Shown here in pieces: positions 36,234 to 45,731 of a stretch of DNA of 64,000 nucleotides (positions are counted from its first letter, which is position 1; each line of letters begins with the position of its first letter). The notes beneath the pieces are model-generated. The model ran no database searches and was not told where the DNA came from. It saw only the letters and a list, made by a program, of their open reading frames with translations. This DNA is from Pseudomonadales bacterium (GTDB taxonomy: Bacteria; Pseudomonadota; Gammaproteobacteria; Pseudomonadales; Halieaceae), in the NCBI GenBank assembly GCA_024234675.1, contig JACKNU010000007.1, positions 1 to 64,000 on the forward strand. The letters are read 5' to 3'. The position numbers were made by a program, and so were the translations under genes.

Positions 36234-38425
36234 TCAGTCGCCTCCCCCAGCTTCAGCACCAGCGCTCCCAGCGGGGGCAGGCTCAGGCGGATGGAGTCGC
36301 CGCGGTTCATCCACGGCACCGCTTCGCTGGCGATGGCGGTGCCATTGCTGACGTTGCTGCCGCCGTAAAAATGGGAATCGGAATTGAGCACCTCGCAGTA
36401 GACTCCCGCCCGGGGCACGCCTATACGGTAGTCGTGCCGCACCACGGGGGTAAAGTTGAGAATGACCACGTGGAAATCGCTCCCGTCCCAGCGCAGGTAG
36501 CTGAGCACGGACTGGGTGGCGTCATGGCAGTCTATCCACTCGAAACCGCGGTGATCGAAGCCGTTGCGGTGCAGGCTGGGCTGCTCCCGGTACAGCCGGT
36601 TGAGATCCCCCACCAGCTGCTGCAGGCCGCGATGGGGTGCCTGTTCCAGCACCTCCCAGGACAGCTGTCCCTGGTGCGCCCACTCCCCCGGCTGGCCGAA
36701 TTCACAGCCCATGAACAGCAGCTTGGAACCCGGGTAGGTATACAGGTAGGTGTACAACAGGCGCAGGTTGGCAAAGCGCTGCCAGTCATCGCCCGGCATC
36801 TTGCCCAGCATGGAGCCTTTGCCGTGCACCACCTCGTCGTGGGAAAAGGGCAGCAGGAAATTCTCGGTAAAGGCGTACATCAGGCCGAAGGTGAGCTGGT
36901 CGTGGTGATAGTGCCGGTACACCGGCTCGCGGGCCATGTAGTTCAGGGTGTCGTGCATCCAGCCCATGTTCCACTTCATGGAAAAGCCCAGTCCACCCAC
37001 CCAGGTGGGGCGCGTGACCTGGGGCCAGGCGGTGGATTCCTCGGCGATGGTCAGGGTACCGGGGTGAGAGCCCAGGGCGAGGGTGTTGAGCTCCCGCAGG
37101 AACTCTATGGCCTCCAGGTTCTCGCGGCCGCCGTGGCGATTGGGCGCCCACTCGCCGGCCTTGCGCGAGTAATCCAGGTACAGCATGGAGGCCACCGCAT
37201 CCACCCGCAGGCCATCCAGGTGGAACTCCTCCAGCCAGTAGTTGGCGCTGGCCAGCAGGAAGTTCTTCACCTCGTTGCGACCGAAGTTGAATATCAGGGT
37301 GCCCCAGTCCGCGTGCTCGCCCAGGCGGGGATCCTCATGCTCGTACAGGGCGGTGCCGTCAAAGCGCGCCAGGGCGTGGGCATCGCGGGGAAAATGGGCG
37401 GGCACCCAGTCCAGGATCACGCCAATACCGCGGCGGTGCAGCAGGTCGATGAAAAAGCGAAAGTCGTCCGGGCTGCCGAAACGCTGGGTGGGGGCGAAGT
37501 AGCCGGTGGTCTGGTAGCCCCAGGAGTCGTCCAGGGGGTGCTCGGTAACCGGCAGCAGTTCGACGTGGGTAAAGCCCAGGGACGCCACGTAATCCGCCAG
37601 TTGCGCGGCCATATCGCGGAAATTGAGGAACTCGCCCTGGGCGTCACGCCGCCAGGAACCGGGGTGGAACTCGTAGATGGAAACGGGCGCCTGCTGCCAG
37701 TCCCAACTCGCGCGCCAGGCCAGCCAGTCGCCGTCACCCCACTGGAACTCGCTGGGCGCGTTGACGATGGCAGCGGTGGCCGGCCGCAACTCGAACTGGT
37801 TGCCATAGGGGTCGGCCTTCAGCTGCAGCGCGCCGTGGGCGTCGCGCACTTCAAACTTGTATTTGCCCCCCGCCCCCAGACCCGGTATGAACAGCTCCCA
37901 GACGCCGCTCAGGCCCCGCGTTCGCATGGGGTGGCGCAGCCCATGCCACTGGTTGAAATCGCCCACCACGCTGACGCGCTGGGCGTTGGGGGCCCAGGTG
38001 GCGAAGCGCACCCCGGCCACTCCCTCGTGCTCACAGCAATGGGCACCCAGCACCCGGTAGACGTGCTGGTGCCGCCCTTCGCCGAACAGGTGCAGGTCGA
38101 GATCGCCCACCGTGGGCCCGAATCGATAGGCGTCCTCCGCCTGCTGCCAGTCGTCCCGGGCCTCCCGCCAGCGCAGCTGGTACAGCGGTGGCGTCTTGCC
38201 GTCGATACGGTAGCTGAAGAGGTCGGTGCCGGGGAGGCGCTCCATGGGCTGGCGGCTGCCGGCGATCACCAACTCGACCTCGGCGGCGCCGGGCAGCAGG
38301 GCCCTCACCAGCCAGTGCTCGCCCTCCCGGTGGCAGCCCAGCACCTCGAAGGGGTCGTGGTGCCGCCCCTCGAGCAGGCGAAGAATAGCGTCATTGACAG
38401 GCCGGGGCGCCGAACGGGTCTTCAT
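36230..38425 (-). CDS. glgB: 1,4-alpha-glucan branching enzyme, GH13_9
   Basis: 731 aa. An N-terminal extension and CBM48 domain (YRVLGAHCCEHEGVAGVRFATWAP) precede the GH13 barrel. Catalytic regions are GLRVDAVASMLYLDYSR (nucleophile Asp), LTIAEESTAWPQV (acid/base Glu) and LPFSHDEVVHGKGSM (third Asp). It introduces alpha-1,6 branches during glycogen synthesis. It is the first gene of the leftward glg arm and is divergent from glgC across a 122-bp region with dyad elements. Confidence 0.97.
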   Translation of the reverse strand: MKTRSAPRPVNDAILRLLEGRHHDPFEVLGCHREGEHWLVRALLPGAAEVELVIAGSRQPMERLPGTDLFSYRIDGKTPPLYQLRWREARDDWQQAEDAYRFGPTVGDLDLHLFGEGRHQHVYRVLGAHCCEHEGVAGVRFATWAPNAQRVSVVGDFNQWHGLRHPMRTRGLSGVWELFIPGLGAGGKYKFEVRDAHGALQLKADPYGNQFELRPATAAIVNAPSEFQWGDGDWLAWRASWDWQQAPVSIYEFHPGSWRRDAQGEFLNFRDMAAQLADYVASLGFTHVELLPVTEHPLDDSWGYQTTGYFAPTQRFGSPDDFRFFIDLLHRRGIGVILDWVPAHFPRDAHALARFDGTALYEHEDPRLGEHADWGTLIFNFGRNEVKNFLLASANYWLEEFHLDGLRVDAVASMLYLDYSRKAGEWAPNRHGGRENLEAIEFLRELNTLALGSHPGTLTIAEESTAWPQVTRPTWVGGLGFSMKWNMGWMHDTLNYMAREPVYRHYHHDQLTFGLMYAFTENFLLPFSHDEVVHGKGSMLGKMPGDDWQRFANLRLLYTYLYTYPGSKLLFMGCEFGQPGEWAHQGQLSWEVLEQAPHRGLQQLVGDLNRLYREQPSLHRNGFDHRGFEWIDCHDATQSVLSYLRWDGSDFHVVILNFTPVVRHDYRIGVPRAGVYCEVLNSDSHFYGGSNVSNGTAIASEAVPWMNRGDSIRLSLPPLGALVLKLGEATE

Positions 38426-38459
38426 TTAATTTCCAGTGATTTATATCAAACTCAAAGAG

Positions 38460-38482
38460 GGACAATTCCGGGGATATTGTCC
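38460..38482. promoter_or_regulatory. Inverted repeat between divergent glgB and glgC, candidate operator
   Basis: Perfect 7-bp arms GGACAAT (38460-38466) and ATTGTCC (38476-38482) with a 9-bp spacer, inside the 122-bp divergent intergenic region. A TTGTCC at 38477-38482, 17 bp before TAATGC (38500-38505), could be the rightward -35/-10 pair, so a protein bound at the dyad would cover the -35. A regulator of both glycogen arms is a reasonable guess, not shown. Confidence 0.45.
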
Positions 38483-38522
38483 ACAATGACACTTGATGGT
38501 AATGCAATAACTTTAGGCTAAC

Positions 38523-38532
38523 CAGTTAACTG
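38523..38532. promoter_or_regulatory. Palindrome in the glgC leader
   Basis: CAGTTAACTG, a perfect 10-bp palindrome 15 bp before the glgC ATG. No good Shine-Dalgarno sequence is visible for glgC, so this short leader may affect translation or bind a regulator. The evidence is only the symmetry. Confidence 0.3.
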
Positions 38533-38547
38533 TGCAATGAACCCATT

Positions 38548-39816
38548 ATGACTGAGCAAGATTCGGCAAGATATGTCAGCCGCCTGACCAAGGACACCCT
38601 GGCCCTGGTGCTGGCGGGCGGGCGCGGTTCGCGCCTGATGCAGCTGACCCAGTGGCGGGCCAAGCCCGCGGTGCCCTTTGGCGGCAAGTTCCGTATCATC
38701 GACTTCCCCTTGTCGAACTGCGTCAACTCGGGCATCCGCAAGGTGGGCATACTCACCCAGTACAAGGCCCACAGCCTGATCCAGCACATCCAGCGCGGCT
38801 GGGGTTTCATGCGCGGCGAACTGGGCGAGTTCGTGGAGCTGCTGCCGGCCCAGCAGCGCCTGGAGACCTCCTGGTACGAGGGCACGGCGGACGCGGTCTA
38901 CCAGAATATCGATATCATTCGCACCCACAAGCCGGAGTTCGTGCTCATCCTGGCCGGCGACCATATCTACAAGATGGATTACGGCACCATGCTGGCGGCC
39001 CATGTGGAAGCCGAGGCGGACATCACCGTCGGTTGCATCGCCGTGCCCCTGGCGGAAGCCTCGGCTTTCGGCGTCATGGCGGTGGATGACGACAACCGCA
39101 TCCTGGAGTTCGCCGAGAAACCCGCCCACCCTACCCCCATGCCCGGCCGCGACGACATGGCCCTGGCCTCCATGGGCATCTACGTGTTCCGCACCGACAT
39201 ACTCATCGAGGAGTTGCTGCGGGACGCGGACGACGAGACCTCCAAGCACGATTTTGGAGGCAATATCATCCCGGATCTCATCAACCGGCTGCGGGTCACC
39301 GCCTTTCCCTTCCGCAAAACGGGCACCGAGGACCAGGCCTACTGGCGCGATGTCGGTACCATCGACGCCTACTGGCAGGCCAACATGGAGCTGATCGGCA
39401 TCAGTCCCGAGCTCAACCTGTACGACCAGGAGTGGCCGATCTGGACCTACCAGGACCAGGTTCCGCCGGCCAAGTTCGTCTTCAACGACGAGGGCCGCCG
39501 CGGCATGTCCGTGGACTCCATGGTGGCCGGGGGCTGTATCGTGTCGGGCTCCTACGTGCGCCGCTCGCTGCTGTTCAGCAACGTGAATGTGCACTCCTAC
39601 TCCACCATCGAAGACTCCATCATCTTCCCGCAGGTGGACATCGGGCGGCGCTGCGTCATCAGGAGGGCGATCGTGGACAAGGGCTGCATTATCCCGCCGG
39701 ACACCCACATCGGCGTCGACCCCGAGGAGGACGCCCGCCGATACCACGTCTCCGAAGGCGGCGTGGTACTGGTGACACCGGAGATGCTGGGCCAGAGACT
39801 GCACTATGCCCGCTGA
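38548..39816 (+). CDS. glgC: Glucose-1-phosphate adenylyltransferase (ADP-glucose pyrophosphorylase)
   Basis: 422 aa. LALVLAGGRGSRLMQLTQWR is the nucleotide-binding and allosteric N-terminus. WYEGTADAVYQN and LEFAEKP (conserved substrate Lys) follow, and a C-terminal left-handed beta-helix ends the protein (YVRRSLLFSNVNVHSYSTIE). It makes ADP-glucose for GlgA and is the committed, allosterically controlled step of bacterial glycogen synthesis. It is the first gene of the rightward arm and its end overlaps the GH57 gene by 11 bp. Confidence 0.96.
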   Translation: MTEQDSARYVSRLTKDTLALVLAGGRGSRLMQLTQWRAKPAVPFGGKFRIIDFPLSNCVNSGIRKVGILTQYKAHSLIQHIQRGWGFMRGELGEFVELLPAQQRLETSWYEGTADAVYQNIDIIRTHKPEFVLILAGDHIYKMDYGTMLAAHVEAEADITVGCIAVPLAEASAFGVMAVDDDNRILEFAEKPAHPTPMPGRDDMALASMGIYVFRTDILIEELLRDADDETSKHDFGGNIIPDLINRLRVTAFPFRKTGTEDQAYWRDVGTIDAYWQANMELIGISPELNLYDQEWPIWTYQDQVPPAKFVFNDEGRRGMSVDSMVAGGCIVSGSYVRRSLLFSNVNVHSYSTIEDSIIFPQVDIGRRCVIRRAIVDKGCIIPPDTHIGVDPEEDARRYHVSEGGVVLVTPEMLGQRLHYAR

Positions 39817-41500
39817 CAGGCCCATGAGCGTGGTGCTGTGCTGGCATATGCACCAGCCGGAGTACCGCGACCTGCGCACCGGCAAGATCCACCTGCCCTG
39901 GACCTACCTGCACGCCACCAAGGACTACGTGGATATGGCCGCCCATATCGAGGCGGAGCCCAGGGCCAGGGCGGTGGTGAACTTCGCGCCCATCCTGCTG
40001 GAACAGATCGAGGATTACATCGCCCAGATAAAGGCCTACCTGGAGGGTCACGGCGCCATCCGGGACCCGCTGCTGGCGGAGCTGGCGGAGCCGGCCCTGC
40101 CGGGCAATACCCAGGAGCGCCTGCGCCTGATGCAGGACTGCCTGCGCGCGAATCGCGAGCGCATGATAGAGCGCTACGAACCCTTTCGCCGCCTGGCCAC
40201 CATGGCCCGGTGGTACGAGTCCCACCCGGAGAGCCTGATCTACGCCTCCAACCAGTTCCTCGCCGACCTGCTGACCTGGTACCACCTGAGCTGGATCGCC
40301 GAGTCGGTGCAGCGCAGCGACCCGCGCATCCAGCGCCTGCGCGACAAGGCCGTCAATTTCAGCCTGCACGACCGGCGGGAGTTACTCGCGATCATCCTCG
40401 AGCAGATCCAGTCGGTGATACCCCGCTACCGCAAACTGGCGGACGACGGGCAGGTGGAACTGAGCATGAGTCCCTACGCCCATCCCATGGTACCGCTGAT
40501 GCTGGATATGCAATCGGCCCGGGAGGCCCAGCCCGACGTCCACCTGCCTGTCAGTACCGAGTACCCGGGGGGCGAAGCGAGGGCCCGGTGGCACCTGGAG
40601 AAAGGTCTGGAGACCTTCCAGCGCGTGTTCGGACGGCGGCCGGTTGGCCTGTGGCCATCCGAAGGGGGGGTCAGCCAGCGGGCACTGGAACTGTTCGCCG
40701 AGCAGCAGTTCGGCTGGATCGCCAGCGGCGGCAAGGTCCTGCACAACAGCCATGACGCCAACTCGAAATCCTGCAGCCACCGGGTGTATCGCTTCGGGAG
40801 CGCGAAGATCGACTGTTTTTTTCGCGACGACGGGCTGTCGGACCTGATCGGCTTCGATTACTCCGACTGGCACGCCAACGACGCCGTGGCCAACCTGGTC
40901 GGCCACATGGAGAACATCGCCAGGGTGTGCCCGGACCGGGACGACTGCCTGATCACCATCATCCTGGACGGCGAGAACGCCTGGGAGTACTACCCGGAGA
41001 ACGGCTACTACTTCCTGAACCAGTTGTATCGCAGCCTGGCGCAGCACCCCCTGCTGCAGCTGTGCACTTTCGAGCAATTCCTGGCGGAAAAGTCCCCGCA
41101 GCGGGCCCACGAGGAAAAAATCGTGGCCGGCAGCTGGGTATATGGCAGCTTCTCCACCTGGATCGGCGATGCCGACAAGAACCGCGGCTGGGAAATCCTG
41201 GTGGAGGCAAAGCACAGCTTCGATGAGCAACTGGCCGCGGGCAAGCTGTCGGCGCAGGAAGTGCTGGCGGCCGAGCAGCAGCTGGCCATCTGCGAGGGCT
41301 CCGACTGGTTCTGGTGGTTCGGCGACTACAACCCGTCCATCACGGTGAACCAATTCGACCAGTTGTACCGCACCCACCTGGCCAACCTCTACCAGATGCT
41401 CAATGTGGAAGCGCCCGCCTACCTGTCGGAAATCATTTCCAGGGGGGGCGGCGACCCCAGCCGCGGCGGCGTCATGCGCCAGCACAGCGAGCCCGGTTGA
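39806..41500 (+). CDS. Glycoside hydrolase family 57 protein in the glycogen cluster
   Basis: 564 aa. The GH57 start is VVLCWHMHQPEYRD; the conserved nucleophile region is GLWPSEGGVS (Glu), and the acid/base region is IILDGENAWEYYPENG (Asp). A helical C-terminal domain with DWFWWFGDYNP follows. GH57 enzymes include alpha-amylase, 4-alpha-glucanotransferase, amylopullulanase and branching enzymes. This long DUF1957-less type in a glg operon most likely trims or debranches glycogen, but the activity is not determined by sequence. It overlaps glgC by 11 bp and its TGA shares one base with the malQ ATG. An internal ATG at 39824 is an alternative start. Confidence 0.9.
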   Translation: MPADRPMSVVLCWHMHQPEYRDLRTGKIHLPWTYLHATKDYVDMAAHIEAEPRARAVVNFAPILLEQIEDYIAQIKAYLEGHGAIRDPLLAELAEPALPGNTQERLRLMQDCLRANRERMIERYEPFRRLATMARWYESHPESLIYASNQFLADLLTWYHLSWIAESVQRSDPRIQRLRDKAVNFSLHDRRELLAIILEQIQSVIPRYRKLADDGQVELSMSPYAHPMVPLMLDMQSAREAQPDVHLPVSTEYPGGEARARWHLEKGLETFQRVFGRRPVGLWPSEGGVSQRALELFAEQQFGWIASGGKVLHNSHDANSKSCSHRVYRFGSAKIDCFFRDDGLSDLIGFDYSDWHANDAVANLVGHMENIARVCPDRDDCLITIILDGENAWEYYPENGYYFLNQLYRSLAQHPLLQLCTFEQFLAEKSPQRAHEEKIVAGSWVYGSFSTWIGDADKNRGWEILVEAKHSFDEQLAAGKLSAQEVLAAEQQLAICEGSDWFWWFGDYNPSITVNQFDQLYRTHLANLYQMLNVEAPAYLSEIISRGGGDPSRGGVMRQHSEPG

Positions 41501-42996
41501 TGACAGCGCACAGCCAGCGTCAGGGCGGCGTCCTGCTGCACCCTACCAGCCTGCCGGGCAACGGCTACTGCGGTGATTTCGGCGCCAATGCCCGCCGTTT
41601 CGTCGACCTGATCGCCGCCGCCGGCCTGCAGATATGGCAGGTGCTGCCGCTGGGGCCCACCCACCCGGACGGCTGCCCCTACCAGTCTTTTTCGGTGCAC
41701 GGCGGCAGCCCGGACCTGATCGACCTGCACTGGCTGGCAGAGCGCGGCTGGTTGACGCCAGAGCAGGCGGCGGACGGGCAAACGGACCGGGACAGCAAGC
41801 GGCTGGCGCTGGACACTGCCTGCCAGGCTTTCTTCCAGCAGCTGGAAACCGGGTCCGAATCCCCCATGGTGGCGGCCTACGCTGAGTTCCTGGACAGCAG
41901 CCGTTACTGGCTGGAGGACTACGTGCGCTTTCACGCCTTTCGCCACGCCAATGACAAGCGCCCCTGGGCCGAATGGCCCCGCGGCCTGCGCGATCGCGAC
42001 CCCGCGGTCTGCGACCCGCTGGCGGCCCAACTGGGGGAGATCATCACCGCACTGCGGTTTCGCCAGTTCGTGTTTCACTGCCAGTGGGATGAATTGCGCC
42101 GCTACGCCAACCGGCGCGGCATACAGCTGTTCGGTGACATCCCCATCTATGTGCACATGGAAAGCGCCGATGTATGGGCCCACCGCGAACTGTTCGACCT
42201 CGACGAGCAGGGCCAGCCCCTCACCGTCACCGGCGTGCCACCGGATTACTTCTCAGAAGAGGGCCAGCTCTGGGGCAACCCCCAGTACAACTGGGAGAAA
42301 ATGCGGGCTACGGGGTTTGCATGGTGGCTGCAGCGCTTCCAATCCGCCTGCCGACAATTCGATATCGCCCGCATCGATCACTTCCGGGCGCTGGAGGCCT
42401 TCTGGGAAATTCCCGCCGGTGCCGCGACCGCCAGGGAGGGACACTGGGTGACTGCCCCCGGCCGGGAGCTGCTGCAGGCGGTGCGGCGGCAGTGCCCGGA
42501 CCTGAAGCTGGTGGCGGAAAACCTGGGGTCGATCACGGCGGAAGTGGAGGCCCTGCGGCGGGAGTTCGAGTTGCCCGGCATGCTGATCCTGCAGTTCGCC
42601 TTCGACGGCAATCCCGACAACCCCTACCTGAACCACATGCACGCCAGCGAGGATATCGTCTACACCGGCACCCACGACAACAACACTACCCTGGGCTGGT
42701 TCCAGAGCCTGGACGAAGACACCCGCAGGCGGGTCTACGCCTATTACGGCGACCCCGATGAGGCCATGCCGTGGATGCTGATCCGCCAGGCCATGAACTC
42801 GAAAGCGAACACCGCCATCATTCCCTGGCAGGATTTTCTCGGCCTTGACGGCAGCCACCGCATGAACACCCCGGGCACCATCGACGGCAACTGGCGCTGG
42901 CGTTTCAGCTGGGAGCAGCTGCCGGCCGGGCTGAATGGCGAAATCCGGGCCCTGCTGGCAGCCACTGGACGGCTGCCGCCGGGTTCTGCTGCTTAA
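41500..42996 (+). CDS. malQ: 4-alpha-glucanotransferase (amylomaltase), GH77
   Basis: 498 aa from the ATG at 41500, which shares a base with the preceding stop (TGATG); reading further upstream only overlaps the GH57 gene. GH77 landmarks: GVLLHPTSLPGNGYCGDFG, YQSFSVHGG, IARIDHFRALEAFWEIP (nucleophile Asp), LVAENLGSITAEV (acid/base Glu) and YTGTHDNNTTLGWF (third Asp). It disproportionates maltooligosaccharides released from glycogen. It is the last gene of the rightward arm. Confidence 0.95.
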   Translation: MTAHSQRQGGVLLHPTSLPGNGYCGDFGANARRFVDLIAAAGLQIWQVLPLGPTHPDGCPYQSFSVHGGSPDLIDLHWLAERGWLTPEQAADGQTDRDSKRLALDTACQAFFQQLETGSESPMVAAYAEFLDSSRYWLEDYVRFHAFRHANDKRPWAEWPRGLRDRDPAVCDPLAAQLGEIITALRFRQFVFHCQWDELRRYANRRGIQLFGDIPIYVHMESADVWAHRELFDLDEQGQPLTVTGVPPDYFSEEGQLWGNPQYNWEKMRATGFAWWLQRFQSACRQFDIARIDHFRALEAFWEIPAGAATAREGHWVTAPGRELLQAVRRQCPDLKLVAENLGSITAEVEALRREFELPGMLILQFAFDGNPDNPYLNHMHASEDIVYTGTHDNNTTLGWFQSLDEDTRRRVYAYYGDPDEAMPWMLIRQAMNSKANTAIIPWQDFLGLDGSHRMNTPGTIDGNWRWRFSWEQLPAGLNGEIRALLAATGRLPPGSAA

Positions 42997-43036
42997 ACCG
43001 GGGCCAGAATGCGACCTCCCGGACAAAAGTATACAT

Positions 43037-43065
43037 TTGTCTACCTTTGGCTATATTGGTAAAGT
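43037..43065 (+). promoter_or_regulatory. Candidate promoter for the P450 gene
   Basis: TTGTCT (43037-43042) and TAAAGT (43060-43065) are separated by 17 bp in an unusually AT-rich patch of this GC-rich region, 69 bp before the P450 start. TACC at 43042-43045 and GGTA at 43058-43061 form a small inverted repeat over the spacer, a possible operator. This would be the promoter of the oxidative block. Confidence 0.4.
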
Positions 43066-43133
43066 ACGCTTTTCCGATAAACCCCAGGCAGCGCGCACCC
43101 AACGGCCAGCCGGCCGTGCGCCGAGGAACCGCA

Positions 43134-44378
43134 ATGTCACAGGCAGCAGCAACTCTCCCCCCCATCGAGCAGGTGTTCGATCCCAATTCCGAGGCCTACA
43201 TGGCCGACCCCATCGGCCAGTGCCTGGAACTGGCGCGCCGCGGGCGCCTGGTGTGGTACGCCCCCTGGCAGGCCTGGATCATGACCCGCATGCCCGACAT
43301 CATGGCCTGCTGGAAGGAGGAGCCCCTGTCCTCGGATTTCTACGACTGGGAATTCGCCCCGCCACGCCCCCCCGAGGACCAGTGGAGCAACTTCGAACGC
43401 GCCCTGATCGGCCACAGCCTGCTGGCGGACCACGATCACCATCGCCTGGTGCGGCGGGTCACCGCGCCGGCGTTTTCCCGCAACGTGGTGGACGCCATCC
43501 AGCGCAAGATCGAGCCGGACGTGAAGAGGCTGTTCGACGAGCTGGGCGAGCCGGAGACCTTCGACTACATCGACAAGATCGCCGCCCATATTCCCTTCAT
43601 CTCCATCACACGCATGGTGGGCATACCGGAAAAATACTGGCCGGACATCAAGCAGGTCATCCTCACCTTCACCGAGACCTGGAATCCCACTATCTCGGAC
43701 GAGCGTCGCGAGAAGGCACGCCAGGACAGCAACAAGGCCATCGACATCCTCAAGCTGGTCATCGCGGAGCGCCGCGCGGCGCCGGAGCAGGACGACTTTC
43801 TCAGCACCCTGTTGCGTATAGAACAGGAAAACAAGGGCTTCGAGGAGGGCGACATCATCACCCTTATCCTGGCCCTGATAGGCGCCGGCTCCGACACCAC
43901 CCTGGTGGCCCAGCAGTGGTCGGTGTACTGCCTGCTCAAGCACAGGGACCAGGTGGCCAAAGCGCTGGCCTCGCCGGATGCCTTCTCCAACGCCTTCAGT
44001 GAGATCAGCCGCTGGGGCACCGCCTCGAAGATGGGCTTTGCCCGCTACGCGCCGCGGGACATGGACATTCTCGGGGAGCAGGTGCGCAAGGGCCAGATGG
44101 TGCTGATGATGCCGCACCTCAAGGACCACGACCCCGAGTACTATGAACAGCCCGAGGTGTTTGACGTGGAACGCAAGTTCGATCCGGACGTGCTGTTCGG
44201 GTACGGGCCGCGTTACTGCATCGGCGCCGCCCTGGCCAAGCGCCAGCTGTACCTGACCATCTCCGAGCTGTTCCGGCGCTTTCCCGACCTGGAGCTGGCG
44301 GAGGAACCGGAGCGCGACCCCGGCGACCACAACGCGGTGGTGTTCAAGCGCCTGCTGCTGCGGACCAACTGCAAATAA
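43134..44378 (+). CDS. Cytochrome P450
   Basis: About 414 aa from the ATG at 43134 with GAGG 7 bp upstream; an in-frame extension upstream looks non-coding. P450 landmarks are AGSDTT on the I helix (oxygen activation), EISR as the K-helix ExxR, and FGYGPRYCIGA with the heme-ligand Cys362. There is no membrane anchor, so it is a soluble bacterial class I enzyme needing a ferredoxin and reductase, neither of which is next to it. It would hydroxylate an unknown, probably hydrophobic, substrate. It leads a same-strand block of outer-membrane channels and PQQ enzymes. A terminator-like hairpin follows the gene. Confidence 0.95.
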   Translation: MSQAAATLPPIEQVFDPNSEAYMADPIGQCLELARRGRLVWYAPWQAWIMTRMPDIMACWKEEPLSSDFYDWEFAPPRPPEDQWSNFERALIGHSLLADHDHHRLVRRVTAPAFSRNVVDAIQRKIEPDVKRLFDELGEPETFDYIDKIAAHIPFISITRMVGIPEKYWPDIKQVILTFTETWNPTISDERREKARQDSNKAIDILKLVIAERRAAPEQDDFLSTLLRIEQENKGFEEGDIITLILALIGAGSDTTLVAQQWSVYCLLKHRDQVAKALASPDAFSNAFSEISRWGTASKMGFARYAPRDMDILGEQVRKGQMVLMMPHLKDHDPEYYEQPEVFDVERKFDPDVLFGYGPRYCIGAALAKRQLYLTISELFRRFPDLELAEEPERDPGDHNAVVFKRLLLRTNCK

Positions 44379-44435
44379 TCGGCCAAAAAGGCGTGGCGCG
44401 CGCCGGGGGCACTCAAGTAGAATTGCCGCAGGTTT

Positions 44436-44458
44436 GCGCCCCGGGGGCGCGTCTTTTT
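44436..44458 (+). terminator. Rho-independent-like terminator after the P450 gene
   Basis: GCGCC (44436-44440) and GGCGC (44446-44450) form a GC-rich stem around CCGGG, followed by a run of five T (44454-44458). It lies 25 bp before the fadL-like ATG, so the downstream genes may have their own promoter or depend on read-through. Confidence 0.5.
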
Positions 44459-44483
44459 GCGAACCACACCTGAGGCACCACGC

Positions 44484-45704
44484 ATGAACAAAAACATCCT
44501 GGGCTGCGCCGTTGCGGTCGCTCTTTGCCAGGCGAGCACCGCCAGTGCCGGGGGCCTCTGGCTGAACACCCTGGGCGACTTCTCCGGCGGCCGCGCCGGC
44601 GCCGGCGCCGCGGCGGGCCTGGACGACGCCGCCACCATTCTCCACAACCCGGCCAGCGCCACCCGCATCAAGGACCAACAGCTGTTTGTCTCCGGCGGCG
44701 CACTGATTGCGGATATTGAGTTCAAGACCCGCTACAGCAACGAGCGCCTGGGCTATGAAAACGGCGGCGATGCCGGTGTGCCCGCCCCCCTCGGCAGCGG
44801 CGCTTATGTGCGGGACTTCGGCTCGAGCAAATGGAGCGGCGGCATTTACTTCACCGGCCTGGCCGGCGCCGGTCTCGAGTACGACAAGGACTGGGTTGGC
44901 CGCCACCAGGCCACGGATGTGGAACTGCTGATTGCCGCGGTCGCACCCACCATAGCCTACCAACTGACCGACAAACTGTCGGTCGGCGCCTCCGTGCAAT
45001 ACTGGTATGCCAACCTCGACCTCAAGCTCAAGGTACCCCGGCTGGACCCCGACGCGCCGGAGCCGACCGCCTCGGTCAATGGTGACGACACCGGCTTCGG
45101 CTATACCCTGGGGGCGATGTACGAGCTCACCGATCGCACCCGCTTCGGCATCTCCTACCAGAGCGAAATCAAGCCCGGGTTCGAAGGCGACCTGAAGGTC
45201 ACTGGCCCCGGCGCCGACGAGGTGAGCGTGGCGTCGAACACCAAGCTCAACATGGCCGAGTTTGTCAGGTTCGGCATGCACCACGATATGAACGAGCAGT
45301 GGGCGGTGGAATTATCCCTGGGCTGGGACAACTGGAGCCAGCTGGGCAATGTACTGCTGTCCACCGAGAACCGCTCGGCCGGTATACCGACCAAGTGGAC
45401 CGACACCTACCACTACGCCTGGGGCGTGCAGTACCGCCTGGACAAGCAGTGGACCCTGACCTCCGGCGTGTCCTACGACACCAACCCGGTGAACGCCCGC
45501 TATCGCAACGCCCAGCTGCCGGTGGATCGCCAGATATACTACGCCTTCGGTGCACGCTACGAGATGAGCAGTACTTTCACCATGGGCGGCTACCTGAACT
45601 ACATAGACCTGGGCACGGCGCGCATCTCCGGTCCGCGTTTTGGCGGCGAATACCAGAGCAATAGCGCGGTGCAGCTAATGGTCAACGCCAACTGGACGTT
45701 CTAG
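44484..45704 (+). CDS. FadL/OmpP1-family outer-membrane transporter of hydrophobic compounds
   Basis: About 406 aa from the ATG at 44484 with GAGG upstream. A signal peptide ends ASTASA, followed by GGLWLNTLGDFSGGRAGAGA and the hatch-like motif DDAATILHNPASATRI typical of FadL/TodX proteins. The rest is a beta-barrel ending in Phe (VNANWTF). Members take up long-chain fatty acids or aromatic hydrocarbons by lateral diffusion. Its place after a P450 suggests import of the P450 substrate. Confidence 0.9.
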   Translation: MNKNILGCAVAVALCQASTASAGGLWLNTLGDFSGGRAGAGAAAGLDDAATILHNPASATRIKDQQLFVSGGALIADIEFKTRYSNERLGYENGGDAGVPAPLGSGAYVRDFGSSKWSGGIYFTGLAGAGLEYDKDWVGRHQATDVELLIAAVAPTIAYQLTDKLSVGASVQYWYANLDLKLKVPRLDPDAPEPTASVNGDDTGFGYTLGAMYELTDRTRFGISYQSEIKPGFEGDLKVTGPGADEVSVASNTKLNMAEFVRFGMHHDMNEQWAVELSLGWDNWSQLGNVLLSTENRSAGIPTKWTDTYHYAWGVQYRLDKQWTLTSGVSYDTNPVNARYRNAQLPVDRQIYYAFGARYEMSSTFTMGGYLNYIDLGTARISGPRFGGEYQSNSAVQLMVNANWTF

Positions 45705-45731
45705 CGCCGTCCCTGTGACCCCGTGTTCCGG

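Noticed and set aside
36371..38521. 716-codon plus-strand frame opposite glgB
   Set aside because: Antisense to a branching enzyme with all catalytic motifs intact; composition typical of a shadow frame.
43137..45284. 715-codon minus-strand frame opposite the P450 and FadL genes
   Set aside because: It spans two well-supported genes and the terminator between them, with no recognisable domain.
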